Origin: Leptodontidium sp. MPI-SDFR-AT-0119
Taxonomy: Eukaryota; Ascomycota; Leotiomycetes; Helotiales; Leptodontidiaceae
Direction: 5' to 3'
Assembly (NCBI GenBank): GCA_020726505.1
Contig: JAHLEZ010000001.1
Coordinates: 3,348,001-3,412,000 of the forward strand
DNA length: 64,000 bases
Part shown: in pieces, positions 50,350 to 60,850 of the stretch
How positions within the stretch are numbered: the stretch's first letter is position 1
How the letters are laid out: each line of letters starts with the position of its first letter
Translations under genes and position numbers: made by a program
The notes under the pieces: model-generated
Told to the model about the DNA's origin: nothing
The model's input: only the letters and a program-made list of their open reading frames with translations
The model's database searches: none

Positions 50350-52859
50350 CTATCGCTGGCCTTCAAACTGTGGACGTCTTGATCCTGGAATCCGCGGCCA
50401 GCGCGACATAGCCTGTGCATCATCGGGCGCGATCATCGCCTGGCTAATCTGCCCGCCGGAGAGAGAGACGAAGCCAGCTGCCGAATGACTTCCACTGAAG
50501 GTAGAAACTGGTCCGTCAAATTCAACCCCATACCATTCTCCAGAGTTCTGGGTCAGAGCATTGTGTTGGAACTGACCCGTTCCAAATGCCGCGATATCGG
50601 TTGACATATTGACGGGGAAGGGTTGGTGAGACGAATGTTGGTTGTGCATTCCAACGCTCATCGTGTAGTTATGCGGAGCCATCTGCTGTTGCATGTTCAA
50701 GTATGGTGGAGGAGGTGGCATACTATTCCTTCGATCTCGGCTGTCTATGATCATTGAGTTGGGTGTTTGCGAGGCCTGCATGTCTGCTGAAAATGCTTGG
50801 CTTCTTGCTGCGGATGACGATGAAGCAGAAGAGGAGTGGCGCCCTTCCAGCGATCTCGGGTTCACTAATTCAAACGAACTGCCAAGAGAAGTATGTTGCA
50901 AGCTTCTGCTCGAGCTGGAATTGGATGATAAGCCCGTCGCATGGAGACCAGTGAAAATAGAGAAAGCTTGTTGAGCGAGACTTGTCACCTTCTCGCTCAT
51001 CTCATCGTCAAGCCCGTGTGGGAAACGTATGTGGTGATCCTTGACTTTCTGCTTCAGCATGAAGTCGAAAGTAAAGGCAAAGCGGACGTCGTCTCCGGTC
51101 ACTGCAGCAACAGGTCCATTGGCGATTCTTTCATCGTACCCTTGGTATGTCAACACTTACGATCTCTATCGTCCATTGCCCATCAGACTATTCCACAAAG
51201 AACTTACATGGATTAGATGGCCGTGAGACTCCAGGGAACAAGATGTCCCATATCTCCCAGTACTTTTCAACTCGATGCGAGGCCTGGTCTTTCTTCACGC
51301 TCTTCTTTTTGTCAAGTTTCGCCCATTGAGCATCACTGATTCCTTCTTTCAACTTGGGCTCTCTCAGCTTACAAGAATCTGGGAGTTGTCGGTGGCTTTC
51401 GAGAGCTAGCACGCTAACTGCTCGGTCTGAGCCCGGGAAAATCTGCCAGCATCTATTGCACTGGACTGGATAGTGTGTTCTCTTAAGATGCTCCCTGTCA
51501 TGAATTAGAACAGCTGCGAGATCCGCTTCATTCAAATCTTACTTGAGGCGTTGTATATTTTTGAAGCCTGGACCTGCACAAGATCGATAACTCGTTCGCT
51601 TTGAATTTTCGGTGGAGCCATGCTGGATGCAATACTTTGATGGATTGAATTTGTGGAATGGGCAGGCAAGGCGAGGAACTTGCCGAGTGTTGTTGGCGCT
51701 GCTGGGGTCGCCCATACCTTTCGAATCGTTGTTTTCTTCGTCGTCATCCTCCTCCTCTTCCTCTGCTTCGTCGTTGGCTTTCCTATTCTGACTCGATGAT
51801 CCATACCGTCTTTGTCTCTTTCGAGAGCCGCCAGTGGCTTCGTTAGATTGTGCAGTGGACGATGGTGTCTGCCCAGTGCTAGTGTCTTCCCCGCCAGGCG
51901 TACACTTCGTTAGATTATTGCACCATGGAGCAACCTTTTGCCTCACATTAGCATTCAAATTCAAGTAGCATGTTTTGTGCAAGAATGGGATCAAGCACGC
52001 GGCGAAATCTAGATCTCCTCCCAGGACTCCAAGTACAATGGCTTCCAGGCTGTCGTCTTGGCCACTCCAGTCGTTGTCTTCATTGGCAGAATCGTCGCTG
52101 TCATCGTCTTCATCCGGGTCGTCGCTCAGTTCAGAATCGCTATTCTCGACTTCCGGAGATTCATGGATCGCAACGTCTGAGTTTTGTACGAGATCAGCTT
52201 CGGTAGTGACGTTGAAGAGTAGACTCCTTCTCCGTTCCATGAAAGATCCATTTTCAGAAGGAGTTAAATCCCGACAGCTGCGTGGTTCTCGGTCAGTAAA
52301 GTACAATAGTAAGGTTGGAAACTTTGTTACATTGTGAGTGGAGGTGACAGGCCCACTCCGAGACCTCTTGGTCCAGGATTCAGTGCTGAGTTCTCAACAA
52401 GATCTCGCAGATTTGGCCTTTGCAATCGAATTTTTTCTTTCTTTCGGGGAACCAGTCCCGCAGACGAAATAATCGGTGATGTAGAATAACTTTAAAGTGA
52501 CAGTTAGCTTATGACCGATTATCTTGACTTCTAATCAAACTCTGGGTCACTCACTCAACATCTGATGAATTAAATCGAACGCTTTCCGTGTCGCTTTGGC
52601 TCTGGCATCCACATTGTGAGCCATAGTGTCCGCAAACTTCACATAGAGCCACAAACGAAGAGGTTGATCTTGAGGATGCTCTTGTCATAGAAGGTGTGTT
52701 GGGGTTGGAAGTCAGGTCTTCGTGGTTTTGACGAATGTCCTCGAGAGTGTATTGATGATTGTAAGGGCCAGAATTGCCTTCAAAGGCAAGAGAAGTAACT
52801 TTAGACCCAGGATCATCTCGAAATCCGCCAAAGTCATGATGGAGAGATGTGCGGTCCAT
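50350..52859 (-). CDS. C2H2-like zinc-finger regulator, fungal-specific family
   Basis: Five exons (52859-52555, 52489-52331, 52277-51543, 51494-51208, 51140-50350) give about 758 residues. The core is a fungal family seen in many moulds: CPFHKFNPSKYC, then YRSCAGPGFKNIQRLKEHLK, THYPVQCNRCWQIF, a paired His, and later WEIWDILFPG. Conserved Cys and His residues form atypical C2H2-like fingers, one of them built across the exon 3-4 junction. Before it lies a very acidic Asp/Glu/Ser stretch around 52080-52160 and a basic RKRQRR motif, and after it a Gln/Ser-rich tail. It is likely a nuclear regulator, but DNA targets are unknown. The start is uncertain: the frame is open upstream of 52859 to an acceptor-like CAG, so another 5' exon may exist. 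The cluster of palindromes at 53045-53561 lies in its promoter. Confidence 0.75.
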
Positions 52860-53044
52860 CCCGAGAGGATACTCGGCGTAATTCGCGATGTCAATGCTGA
52901 TTGACTTGCAGCGACTCCATGGATTTTTCAAAAACAGTACTGTTTGTGGCGACTCCCCTTCCTTTTACTGCCGCTGAGGGATAAATTGGCGAAAGACGAG
53001 CAGAAAAGCGATGAGAAATTGCATATAGTCGCGAATGCGAAAGT

Positions 53045-53561
53045 ACGCAATTGCGTGGGTGAAGTTGCGCACCTGCGTGATTGACGTGCATGACAATTGA
53101 CCACTAGCAGAACAGCCAGTGATGTGGTTGCAGATATAGCTTGCGATAGCGCGTCCAGCTACGTAGCCTATCAAAAGACGACCAAGTGTTACTCAAATGG
53201 ACGCATGTGCGTTGAGTCGCAAAATGGTTCCCGGGAATGGAGCATCTGTCCACATTGTGGAATCTTGAATCCAGCGAAATTCTTGACGAAAACGAGCAAG
53301 AAGAATTGTGTCTGAAACAAGTATCAGCCTTTTGTTTGTGTAGATGGCCTTCTTTCTCGATACTGGCTCATCGTATTATAAATAGTTCTAAGAGTTAACA
53401 ACAACTCAAAAGATAAGTCAGGTGTAACACTTCTGAGGATGTTTCAATTGCCAGAAATAAAAAGTATGGTCCGCATTTGCGTTAAGTAGAAATCAACGCT
53501 GCGGGTTGCTCAAACTCCTTTGCGATGAAACTAACTTACAGAACCATCGACGCAAATGCGT
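53045..53561. promoter_or_regulatory. Cluster of five palindromic CGCA-NN-TGCGT sites
   Basis: Five 12-base sites fit the pattern nCGCAnnTGCGT: ACGCAATTGCGT at 53045, GCGCACCTGCGT at 53067, ACGCATGTGCGT at 53201, CCGCATTTGCGT at 53471 and ACGCAAATGCGT at 53550. Three are perfect in both half-sites and one of those is fully palindromic. The spread over about 520 bases, directly upstream of the zinc-finger gene, suggests binding sites of a dimeric factor. This is inference from pattern only. Confidence 0.55.
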
Positions 53562-54642
53562 TAAAAATTTGGCGGCTCCATTGGTAACTGGTGACGAGTA
53601 TAAAGTCTCACGATAAATGTCTGCCATTGTCCGCTGTTGAGCAACGTCTTTTACCGTGATCTGCATCTACTCACCGATCCATCCCCCGTATTCGTACAAT
53701 CAGAAAACTTCAGTATGCCACTATCCACAGAACTCCCGAAGTTGGGTTCAGTAATCAAAATGAAAGCCAAGCCATACGTAAGATCACCTGACTCGAAATC
53801 GAAGCCGGCATCCGAACCCGAACCTAATCCGGAACCACAGCCGATTGATCCAGGTATGGTTCTAATCAGAGACTAAGCTTGCGTTTAGGCTCTGTATGCC
53901 ACAGTATTTGCTGATCATACTTCAGGCTACGGACGATGAGGAACCAGCTCAAACCTCCGAAGCATCCACTTGATCACTGTCCAGCCATATTTTTGAGTAT
54001 ACTGGTGTGAAATGACACAAAAGCTTGTCATTGGTGAGTGTTACCCGACAGTTTTCGATGTATTTCCTAACCTGACGCAGGCATTGTACACTGTACACGT
54101 CAGCCCACCATTACCAGACTGGGCGCTCCAGGAGCACGTTGCAGCTGGATCATCACCACGTATGTGAGCAGATGTAGCAAGCAAATTTTGTCAATGGAAT
54201 GATGTATGACGAAGAAATTGCTGTATTCTGAAGATTGGGTATGGGATTTGGGTACAGATGCTGATGTGTCTTGCATGCGTGGTCTTGATTTCGCTAGAAT
54301 TGAGGCGTTACCGCCTGGTCTCAACAGGAGACTAACAAGAAAATAGTATTCGATGGACTAGTCGGTCCTCATTTTCTCTCAGGTTCATTTGTGGATACGT
54401 TAGTTATAAGGCACACCCCGTCCAAAAATACAATTCGAGTCATGATAACATGCTTGAAATTCTATGACGAGGATCTCTTGACAATGACCCCTCTGCGTGG
54501 AAAGTGCAGCCCCAACTTGTTCTTGAGGTCAACCGTGACAGTGTCAAACCTGACACTGACATGTTTTCCACGTTGATGATGTGATCCTGGGTCAGAACTA
54601 TAACTTTGTAAGCAGTCACTTTAAATTGTGATAAAATGACAC
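53562..54642. other. Intergenic region with a weak short ORF and a hairpin
   Basis: About 1.1 kb without a supported gene. A short plus-strand frame from the ATG at 53715 ends in repeated Glu-Pro/Asn-Pro pairs near 53876; it is too short and low in complexity to call. A perfect inverted repeat, CAGTGTCA-AACC-TGACACTG, sits at 54539-54558 and could form an eight-base-pair hairpin. Confidence 0.4.
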
Positions 54643-55597
54643 CTACTCGGTTGTCTCGAACAAAACATTCTGTCCAATTGGAATCTCCAAAGGATCATTC
54701 GCAAGCTCAGCGCTCTCTTCCACAGCATAATCCCCTCCTAACATTTCCTTCACGGCTTGGTCATCCGAGACCTTCTCTGCCTCCTTGCTCGGTAACCTTC
54801 CAAGCCTATGAAACCTGTTCGTCAGTGATATTCCAGTACGAGACGTGCAAGGAACGTACCAAGCATAAACTTTAGGAAAACCTTCTTTACCAACTCTCCA
54901 GCCTTCCAAGAGCCACCTGACAACCCAAGCAACCATGACATCGCTGGAAGATATCTTATCTCCATTGATCCAAGTCGTTCCACGGCCGAGAAATTCCCTT
55001 TCGATGACATCAAGTGAAACTCTCAGCTCAGCGCGAGTACTCGGACCAAAAGATGCATAGATAGTCATTGTCACCCAGGATAGCTACTCGAATCATCACG
55101 AGAGATTCTGGGAGGAAACCAAGGATGAGATAGGGACTATCTCACGAAAACAATATTTTCTGTCCTTTACAAAAGACGGTCCCAGGAGAGCTGGCGGGGC
55201 CATTCTCAGCGCCACTTGGAGGAGAGAGTTTCCGAAGACCTCGAAAGCCTTTGCAGCTGGATCAGCTGGAAGCCCTCCATATATGCCCAGCAGAACATCA
55301 ATGATGAGACTGCTGATGACGAAAATATCTTTGCCGATGGCGAGAATGGGAATGCTTTGGTAGGTAATCCCTACTTTCCCTAAGGTAGGACGAGGAAGTA
55401 CAGGAGTTTGTTCGCAGCTTCGAATTGTGATTCCTGCTGAAGCGCAGAAAAGATGTACATTTTGGCTGTAGGGCGAGCTGGCTGTTGGTGGTTAGAACAG
55501 CAGGTCATGGTGTTGGCTTTTGGATTAGATTGGAAATCTCACGGTAATCGAACAGAATTGGTGTTGGGGGAATTTTTGAAAATCTGTCAGAAATCAT
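54643..55597 (-). pseudogene. Glutathione S-transferase-like protein, probable frame break
   Basis: Minus-strand GST-type gene. The start at 55597 reads MISDRFSKIPPTPILFDY. A 61-base intron (55542-55482) joins it to PSSPYSQNVHLFCASAGI, VLPRPTLGKVGITY and IPILAIGKDIF, the thioredoxin-like N-domain of a fungal GST family. FVKDR follows near 55170. The helical C-domain appears as STRAELRVSLDVIE, then INGDKISSSDVMVAWVVRWL and FPKVYAW, with a last intron near 54850-54800. Between the two domains (55060-55170) no splice combination I tried keeps the frame: the best intron (GTGAGA...GAGTAG) lands one base out, and a single-base change near 55060 would be needed. It is therefore called probably broken; an unseen small exon or an assembly error could also explain it. 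Substrates are unknown. Confidence 0.6.
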
Positions 55598-56325
55598 TTG
55601 AAGGACCTTGTATTCTCGAACTTAGACCAAAAATTCGTGGGCATGCTGTTATATCCTAGCCCTTAACAGGCAGAAGTACGCCATTCTAACAGCCGCGAAA
55701 AATGACATGGTAGAGGTCCTGAAAGACCAATGACTCGGGTTCATTGTTTGCTCCCTTTGTCCTAGTTTTTGCGCGAATGCCCCTTTTACAAAACCCGTTT
55801 AAGTGAGCTATTGTTGAATGACAGTTCTACATGAAATCTTACGAGTAGACCATGTGGGCAAGGCTCTGACATATCTCCTGACGTGTACAATGATGACAAA
55901 CGAGATCGTACATTAAAAAGACTTCCATTGTTGATTTGATCACGTGATACAGTCGTTGTTGTTGAGGGTGACAAGAAGTGTCCGCCACCTGAAGGTGGAC
56001 ATCCCTAGACAGCATATGACTCTATTGCTAGGTTAGGTTTCTCACTTACGACGTATGAAATGAACCCCCCTGGCCAGAATGATGTTGACAAATCGGGTTG
56101 TACAGCGTTGTATTTTGAATTTTAGAGACACAGGATACCTAGCCTGCATCCATAAGTACCAATGAATCGCCGCCAAATCCCAAGAACAAGGCACCTGAAT
56201 GGTTCCTTAGATGGGCCTTAGCCCTAAAGCAGGAATACCAAGCTGGGCTGCCGTTGCAGCAAAGCAAAACTCCTGTCCCGTGGCCCAAACCAAAACTCCA
56301 CCTGCAATCATTAAGTAGGACGCCA
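55598..56325. other. Intergenic region of about 730 bases
   Basis: This lies between the GST-like gene and the 3' end of the next zinc-finger gene. No gene, repeat or RNA feature recognised. Confidence 0.4.
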
Positions 56326-57157
56326 CTAGTTGGTGATCATCCTGCCAACGAAGCTCTCGACTCCATTCCTAGCTTGTTGCTGGACCTGGGCGAACCGCAT
56401 AAGACCACAGCTCTCACTCTCCACATGCTGAATCAACCCACTCAACAACTTGTATGTCCTACCACATCCTCTGCCTGGGCACCGATATATGTTCTGCTCA
56501 TGGACAGGGCTGCTCATGTGCGAATTGAGGGCTCGGAGGGTTGCGAATTCTCGAGGACAGAGGTAGCACTCATATGCCTGGCCGTTCCATGCTCGCTCGG
56601 TTGCAATGGTTTGGACGTTGTTGTAACCGGGCATCGTAAGCATGGGGCGGGTGATGACATTGTTCCTATCCATGCGCTGAACCATGTGATTGATTTTATG
56701 CCGGTCTAGGTTGGAGTTGGAGCATGTTCCAGATTCTAGGTGAATCTGTAAAGATGAAGTCAGGCCAGGATATCTCGTGACTGGGCATGGTGACTTACTG
56801 TGACACCAGACGCGGTTGCGAAGTCACTTTTGCAGAATGGGCATTGGATACCCTTCCCGGTATGGAGCCTGGAGTGTTGGTGCTAATTCTAGGTTATTTG
56901 AAGCCCTTGGTGAATATCGATGGAGACCATACTTGCATGAGGTTGTTCTGGTTCATGAACATCCGCTTGCAAGGGATGCAGTACGGATGTCCGGCAGCAC
57001 TGGAGCAATGTTGGTGAAGGGAGTGCTCATTTGAGAATTCTCGGTCACAGGCCTCGCATTCGTACTGGTAGGTTCGATGGGCAGCGCTGTTGTCGATGTG
57101 CATCTGGTATCCGTGGTAGTCCTTGAACCAACGGTCGCACTGTTCGCAGTTGTACAT
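56326..57157 (-). CDS. C2H2 zinc-finger protein
   Basis: Three exons (57157-56933, 56882-56799, 56745-56326) give 242 residues, almost entirely zinc fingers. In order: MYNCEQCDRWFKDYHGYQMH; YECEACDREFSNEHSLHQH; YCIPCKRMFMNQNNL with HQHSRLH completed by exon 2; IQCPFCKSDFATASG completed by exon 3; YECYLCPREFATLRALNSH; and YRCPGRGCGRTYKLLSGL with a final HVES. The C-terminal block RFAQVQQQ is also shared by a common fungal family. Both introns fall inside or next to fingers and preserve the frame. Possible roles are DNA or RNA binding; nothing in the context narrows this. No lesion seen. Confidence 0.85.
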
Positions 57158-57770
57158 TTTGGGAGGATGGTGTCTGGGAGTTCTATGATGTTGAGGCCGA
57201 TACCGATCTGCAATACGGAAGCTTGGAAAGGGTGAGGGAGCTTCAAGAAGGGAGCACGCGGTGAGGAGATTATTGAAATACTGAAGGAGGATAAAGGAAG
57301 TTAGCTGTTATTAAAATAAGCTCCAGCCGCTTATCTAGGTTACACCAAATTAGCTCCTTCTCCAAATTGGGGGATGAACAAAGCACGGACGAGCTTACTA
57401 CTAGCGATGATGCGGTTAATGTTAATATTCTCTACGTTTTGCGCCCAAACACAAGCAATATTTTCTGCTTCTTAATGTCGGCAAACAAGCAAGGGGTTTA
57501 ATGGTTTTCTGCCCATCAAAGGAGCCCCGTTGGCCGTCCGTTTACAGCAAGCAAACGGTTCTTTGAACGGCCATACCCAACTATCTAGACTCAGTGGGTC
57601 GATATCCAAGCTAAACAAATTCCAGGCGTTGGGAGGCGTCGTGCATTAGCACGTCGGCGCATCGGTACTGTACGAGTACCCAGTTGCAACACCCTTGGGT
57701 GTGGGGGCCTGCCTGGCAGATAACTGCAGTCACCTGATCATTAGAAAGTCCTAGCATCAACGTTGAGTAG
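57158..57770. other. Intergenic region upstream of the zinc-finger gene
   Basis: About 610 bases up to the left end of the inverted-repeat element. It presumably holds the promoter of the zinc-finger gene. No other feature recognised. Confidence 0.4.
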
Positions 57771-58338
57771 TAATCGTCGGTTTCCACTCCCCACCTCTGG
57801 TAGTCGGTGTTTTTAGGATGTCCGATTTTTTAGGATGTCCGGTTGCCTGAATGCCTCAGGAGGGCCTTGGCTCGCTCCGCTACAAGCGGCCGCGTACTCA
57901 TCGCGCCCAAATCGCGACTTTTCTAAGTGACTCTTTGAGCTCTCAACGTGTCAATTGCATTAGTTTCGCCTAATAATTTGACCTCCTTTCACAATGGATG
58001 CATTTATTGACTCTGCAAGAGAGTAGCCTCGGGATATGGATTTTAATGCGTATTTACCTGCTTCTCCACCACCACCTTATACGCCTCCTCCACCTTCTTC
58101 TCCACCATTTAGTTCTCATGACATATATCCTCACTTTTGACATAAAATGTATCGCATCGTAAACAAAGAGGTCGGGACTTATCTAATTTCCCCTCATTTA
58201 GGTGGGAGGCAGGGGTACTGGTGACAAGCGAGCCCTCTTGGCCTCTCTCCCGAGGCGTTCAGGCAACCGGACATTCTAAAAAATCGGACATCCTAAACAC
58301 ACCGACTACCAGAGGTGGGGAGTGGAAACCGACGATTA
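57771..58338. mobile_element. MITE-like DNA transposon with long terminal inverted repeats
   Basis: The first roughly 105 bases (57771-57880) and the last roughly 110 bases (58229-58338) are near-perfect reverse complements. Shared blocks include ATCGTCGGTTTCCACTCCCC, CACCTCTGGTAGTCGGTG, AGGATGTCCGATTTTTTAG and ATGTCCGGTTGCCTGAA. Differences are a handful of substitutions and a few bases of length. The element is flanked by TA at both ends, and TAG follows each TA-type boundary, so a TA (Tc1/mariner-like) or three-base target duplication are both possible. The 350-base interior holds no transposase, only a short broken frame with a Pro-rich stretch (PASPPPPYTPPPPS), so it would need enzymes encoded elsewhere. 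Confidence 0.8.
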
Positions 58339-58881
58339 TAGGAATGAGAACAGGGAGAAGGGGACGAGAGAGTTCTTCAGAAACCACCATCGGGCCAAAA
58401 TAATAAGCAAAGAACAAGAAAGACAATGTTCAAATCCCTGCCAAGTCCACGTTTATGCAAGTTTCCGAACAAACAAAACAACCACAAAAAAAAAATCTGC
58501 GAAGAATTGAAAGAGCCAACGCATTCGAGTCTCAACAAAGTAAACAAACGGTGCCCTTTGGGCCCCGTACTGAATCAATTTCGCATCCCTTCGGTATTGC
58601 GGATAACATGGTAAAAATCATACCGAGTCATGGGCTTGTTTGAATTTGACCCAAGCCTCGGTTAAGAAAGGGGCTTCGTCCACCCAGCAACAAGAACATG
58701 AGTGTACCCTTCAAGGCCAGCTTTGAATGGCTTGCCAGATTATCGCATCTTAAGGAACTTAGAAAACATACACGTCCATGAGTTCTTCCCCGCACGGGTC
58801 GGTTTTACCCCACACTTCACCCCTCCTTGATCTTCGTCAACTTCTCATCAGAGATCTTACATGATTCAACCACATATCTAG

Positions 58882-59336
58882 ATATGTCTTGAATATCCAC
58901 GCAGTAGAGGAACAGCACATATCACGACTTCAAAATTGAGTAAGCCTCGTCGCATCGATCTAGAATATCTCCTCAATCCCACAGATGCGAAGATTTTGTC
59001 TGCGGGTCTGAAATGGCTGGATCAAGTTAGTCGGCATCTGATCGTGGCGAAGTCGCTCGGGGAGAGAGTACAGCCTGCCCCAAACGTGAGTTTGGGGAGT
59101 GAAGAAGAGAGAATTGAGGTTATCAGGGAGCATATTTCTACGCAGTATCATTTGAAAAGGACAGCGAGTATGGGATAAGTGGTGGATGATAGGTTGAGGG
59201 TTAAGAGTGTGAGGGTTTGAGGGTTGCGGATGCGAGTGTTTTCCCGAATCATGTTAGTGGGAATAACATGAGTACTACATATACTGTGACGGAGAAAGGA
59301 GCCGCTTTGATCAAGGAGGATGCGAGAGAAGCTTAG
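58882..59336 (+). pseudogene. Relic of a GMC oxidoreductase C-terminal domain
   Basis: Only the C-terminal substrate-binding domain is visible. From 58888 it reads LEYPRSRGTAHITTSKLSKP, then RRIDLEYLLNPTDAKILSAG, the usual SRG-x-x-HI and P-x-(I)D-(P/L)-x-Y-L segments of GMC C-domains. A TAA at about 59176 replaces the residue after ASMG in the ASMG-K-VVD motif, and VVDDRLRV follows in the same frame. A one-base loss near 59217 then shifts the frame to GLRVADASVFPNHVSGN, which holds the catalytic His and Asn. The FAD-binding N-terminal domain is absent upstream. It is clearly a dead fragment. It is unrelated in detail to the cellobiose dehydrogenase at 39-42 kb. Confidence 0.8.
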
Positions 59337-59887
59337 ACGTGAGATTTGTTTCGGGGGCTCGCTTACCGTCCTGGACGTGATGGGCGTGGGAAAACAATAC
59401 ATTGTATAATCTTGGTGTAAAAAGTCTGGTGAGATAATTTACAGCCGCACCCTGCCTCTATCTATGAACACGTCATACACTGCGCATATATCCGCCAGAT
59501 AGTAGACTTCAATATTGTTGACACTCTCTTTTCGTCTGTACGCAACTGCAAGGATTCACTACAGCGTTGAACGTTCATAGAATCAGTCACAGTCTACCCC
59601 ACCAGATCTGTAAACGAAATTTTGCCAAAGCCATTATCTTGATGACACAGGCAAGGGGAATGTTTTGGATCGTCGACCCGAATGAGAATTCATTCGACGG
59701 AGCCTGGGGGAAATATTTGCGGTGCTCCACACCGTTGCCCAAAACTCCCCAGAACAAATCAAACTGAAAGATAAATGGGGTATAATTGCACTTAAAATTA
59801 CAGAAGAGTGAGCCATCACCTCCAAATAGCATTCCAGATCGGAGATGTAACATCACCGATGTCGCGACTCGCAAATCCCTAAGCCCT
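59337..59887. other. Intergenic region of about 550 bases
   Basis: 3' flank of the GMC relic and of the membrane protein gene. Overlapping ORFs at 59567-59874 have no recognisable similarity. Confidence 0.4.
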
Positions 59888-60850
59888 TCAAGTCACCAAT
59901 AACGCACTTGCCATGACGTTCTCCAAAACCTGACTCGTGAATTTCAACGGACCTCCTCCATTCTCAGCTTTCAAAAAGCATCGCAAATTATTGTACGGCC
60001 AATCCGGAATAAGAGCATTGAACGTGGCACCGACGCATGGTCCAGCTCCTGCCCTTCCTCCCGCGATCCAGCTGTCGGTATACTCGGCGCACGAATTGAT
60101 ACAATCGTCAAAAGTGTCTTGGATGCGAGATTGGATGTCGACTGTAGCACTGCCGCTGGATTGTAGGTCCTGTTGGCAGTATTTGAGAAAGCTTGAAGTG
60201 CTTCCTGAGGGGGTATATGTTGTGCCGTTTGCTGAAGGACAACCCAGAACTGTGAGGGCTGCGGCTGTTGTGGTTGGTGTACTCGCAGAAGAGGTTAAGG
60301 ATGTTGTGGAAGTCGTGCTTGTGGAAGAGGTGGAGGTAGGGGATGCCGACGAAGTTGATCCTGATGAAGTCGAAGACAATGTGGATTGTACTGAGACATA
60401 AGACGAAGACGTGATTGGTAGTGGGGTATCAGAGCTTTGAGAAGCAGTCGAACTGACAAACATAGTTAGCAAGAGATATTTACAAGCAGTTCTTGACCTG
60501 AAAAGGTCCTCCAGCCAGACTAGACTGAGTGAGACTTACTCGGCAGCTTTGTTGCCATTCTTGGCCGCTAGAGCACCTCCAACTCCTCCACCCACAGCAC
60601 CAGCCAAAACCACAAACAATACTACTACAAGCACAATGAGGAAGGTCTTCTTGCTCAACCCACATATCCGCTTCTTTGGTAGCTGACCATTTACCGGCTC
60701 GTAATGTTCAGGTGCTTGGGAATATGAAAGCGCCTGTTTGTCATATGCCTGCATCCCATCTCTCTGGTACGCGGTGCGGTCATCGTGATAAAGACCCGTA
60801 TTTTGATCGTGTGCGATGTGCTGCAAGCCCTCGGTCGCGGGGTAGGACAT
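59888..60850 (-). CDS. Single-pass membrane protein with Ser/Thr-rich stalk and Cys-containing outer domain
   Basis: Two exons (60850-60540, 60452-59888) give 291 residues. The cytoplasmic N-terminus (about 67 residues, Tyr and Gln rich) ends in a basic KKRICGLSKK, followed by one hydrophobic Gly/Val span near 69-95 (FLIVLVVVLFVVLAGAVGGG). A stalk of about 60 residues is almost all Ser and Thr, a likely O-mannosylation region. The outer domain has six Cys (CPSANG, YCQQDL, DDCINSCAEY, PCVGA, RCFLK), a spacing that recalls fungal PAN/apple-like lectin domains. Type II topology is inferred from the positive cluster before the span and the absence of a signal peptide. Proteins of this build are common on fungal cell surfaces, but the ligand is unknown. 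Confidence 0.8.

Noticed and set aside
53637..53876. 79-codon plus-strand ORF with Pro/Glu/Asn-rich end
   Set aside because: Its track start is a TTG; from the first ATG it is about 53 codons of low complexity with no similarity.
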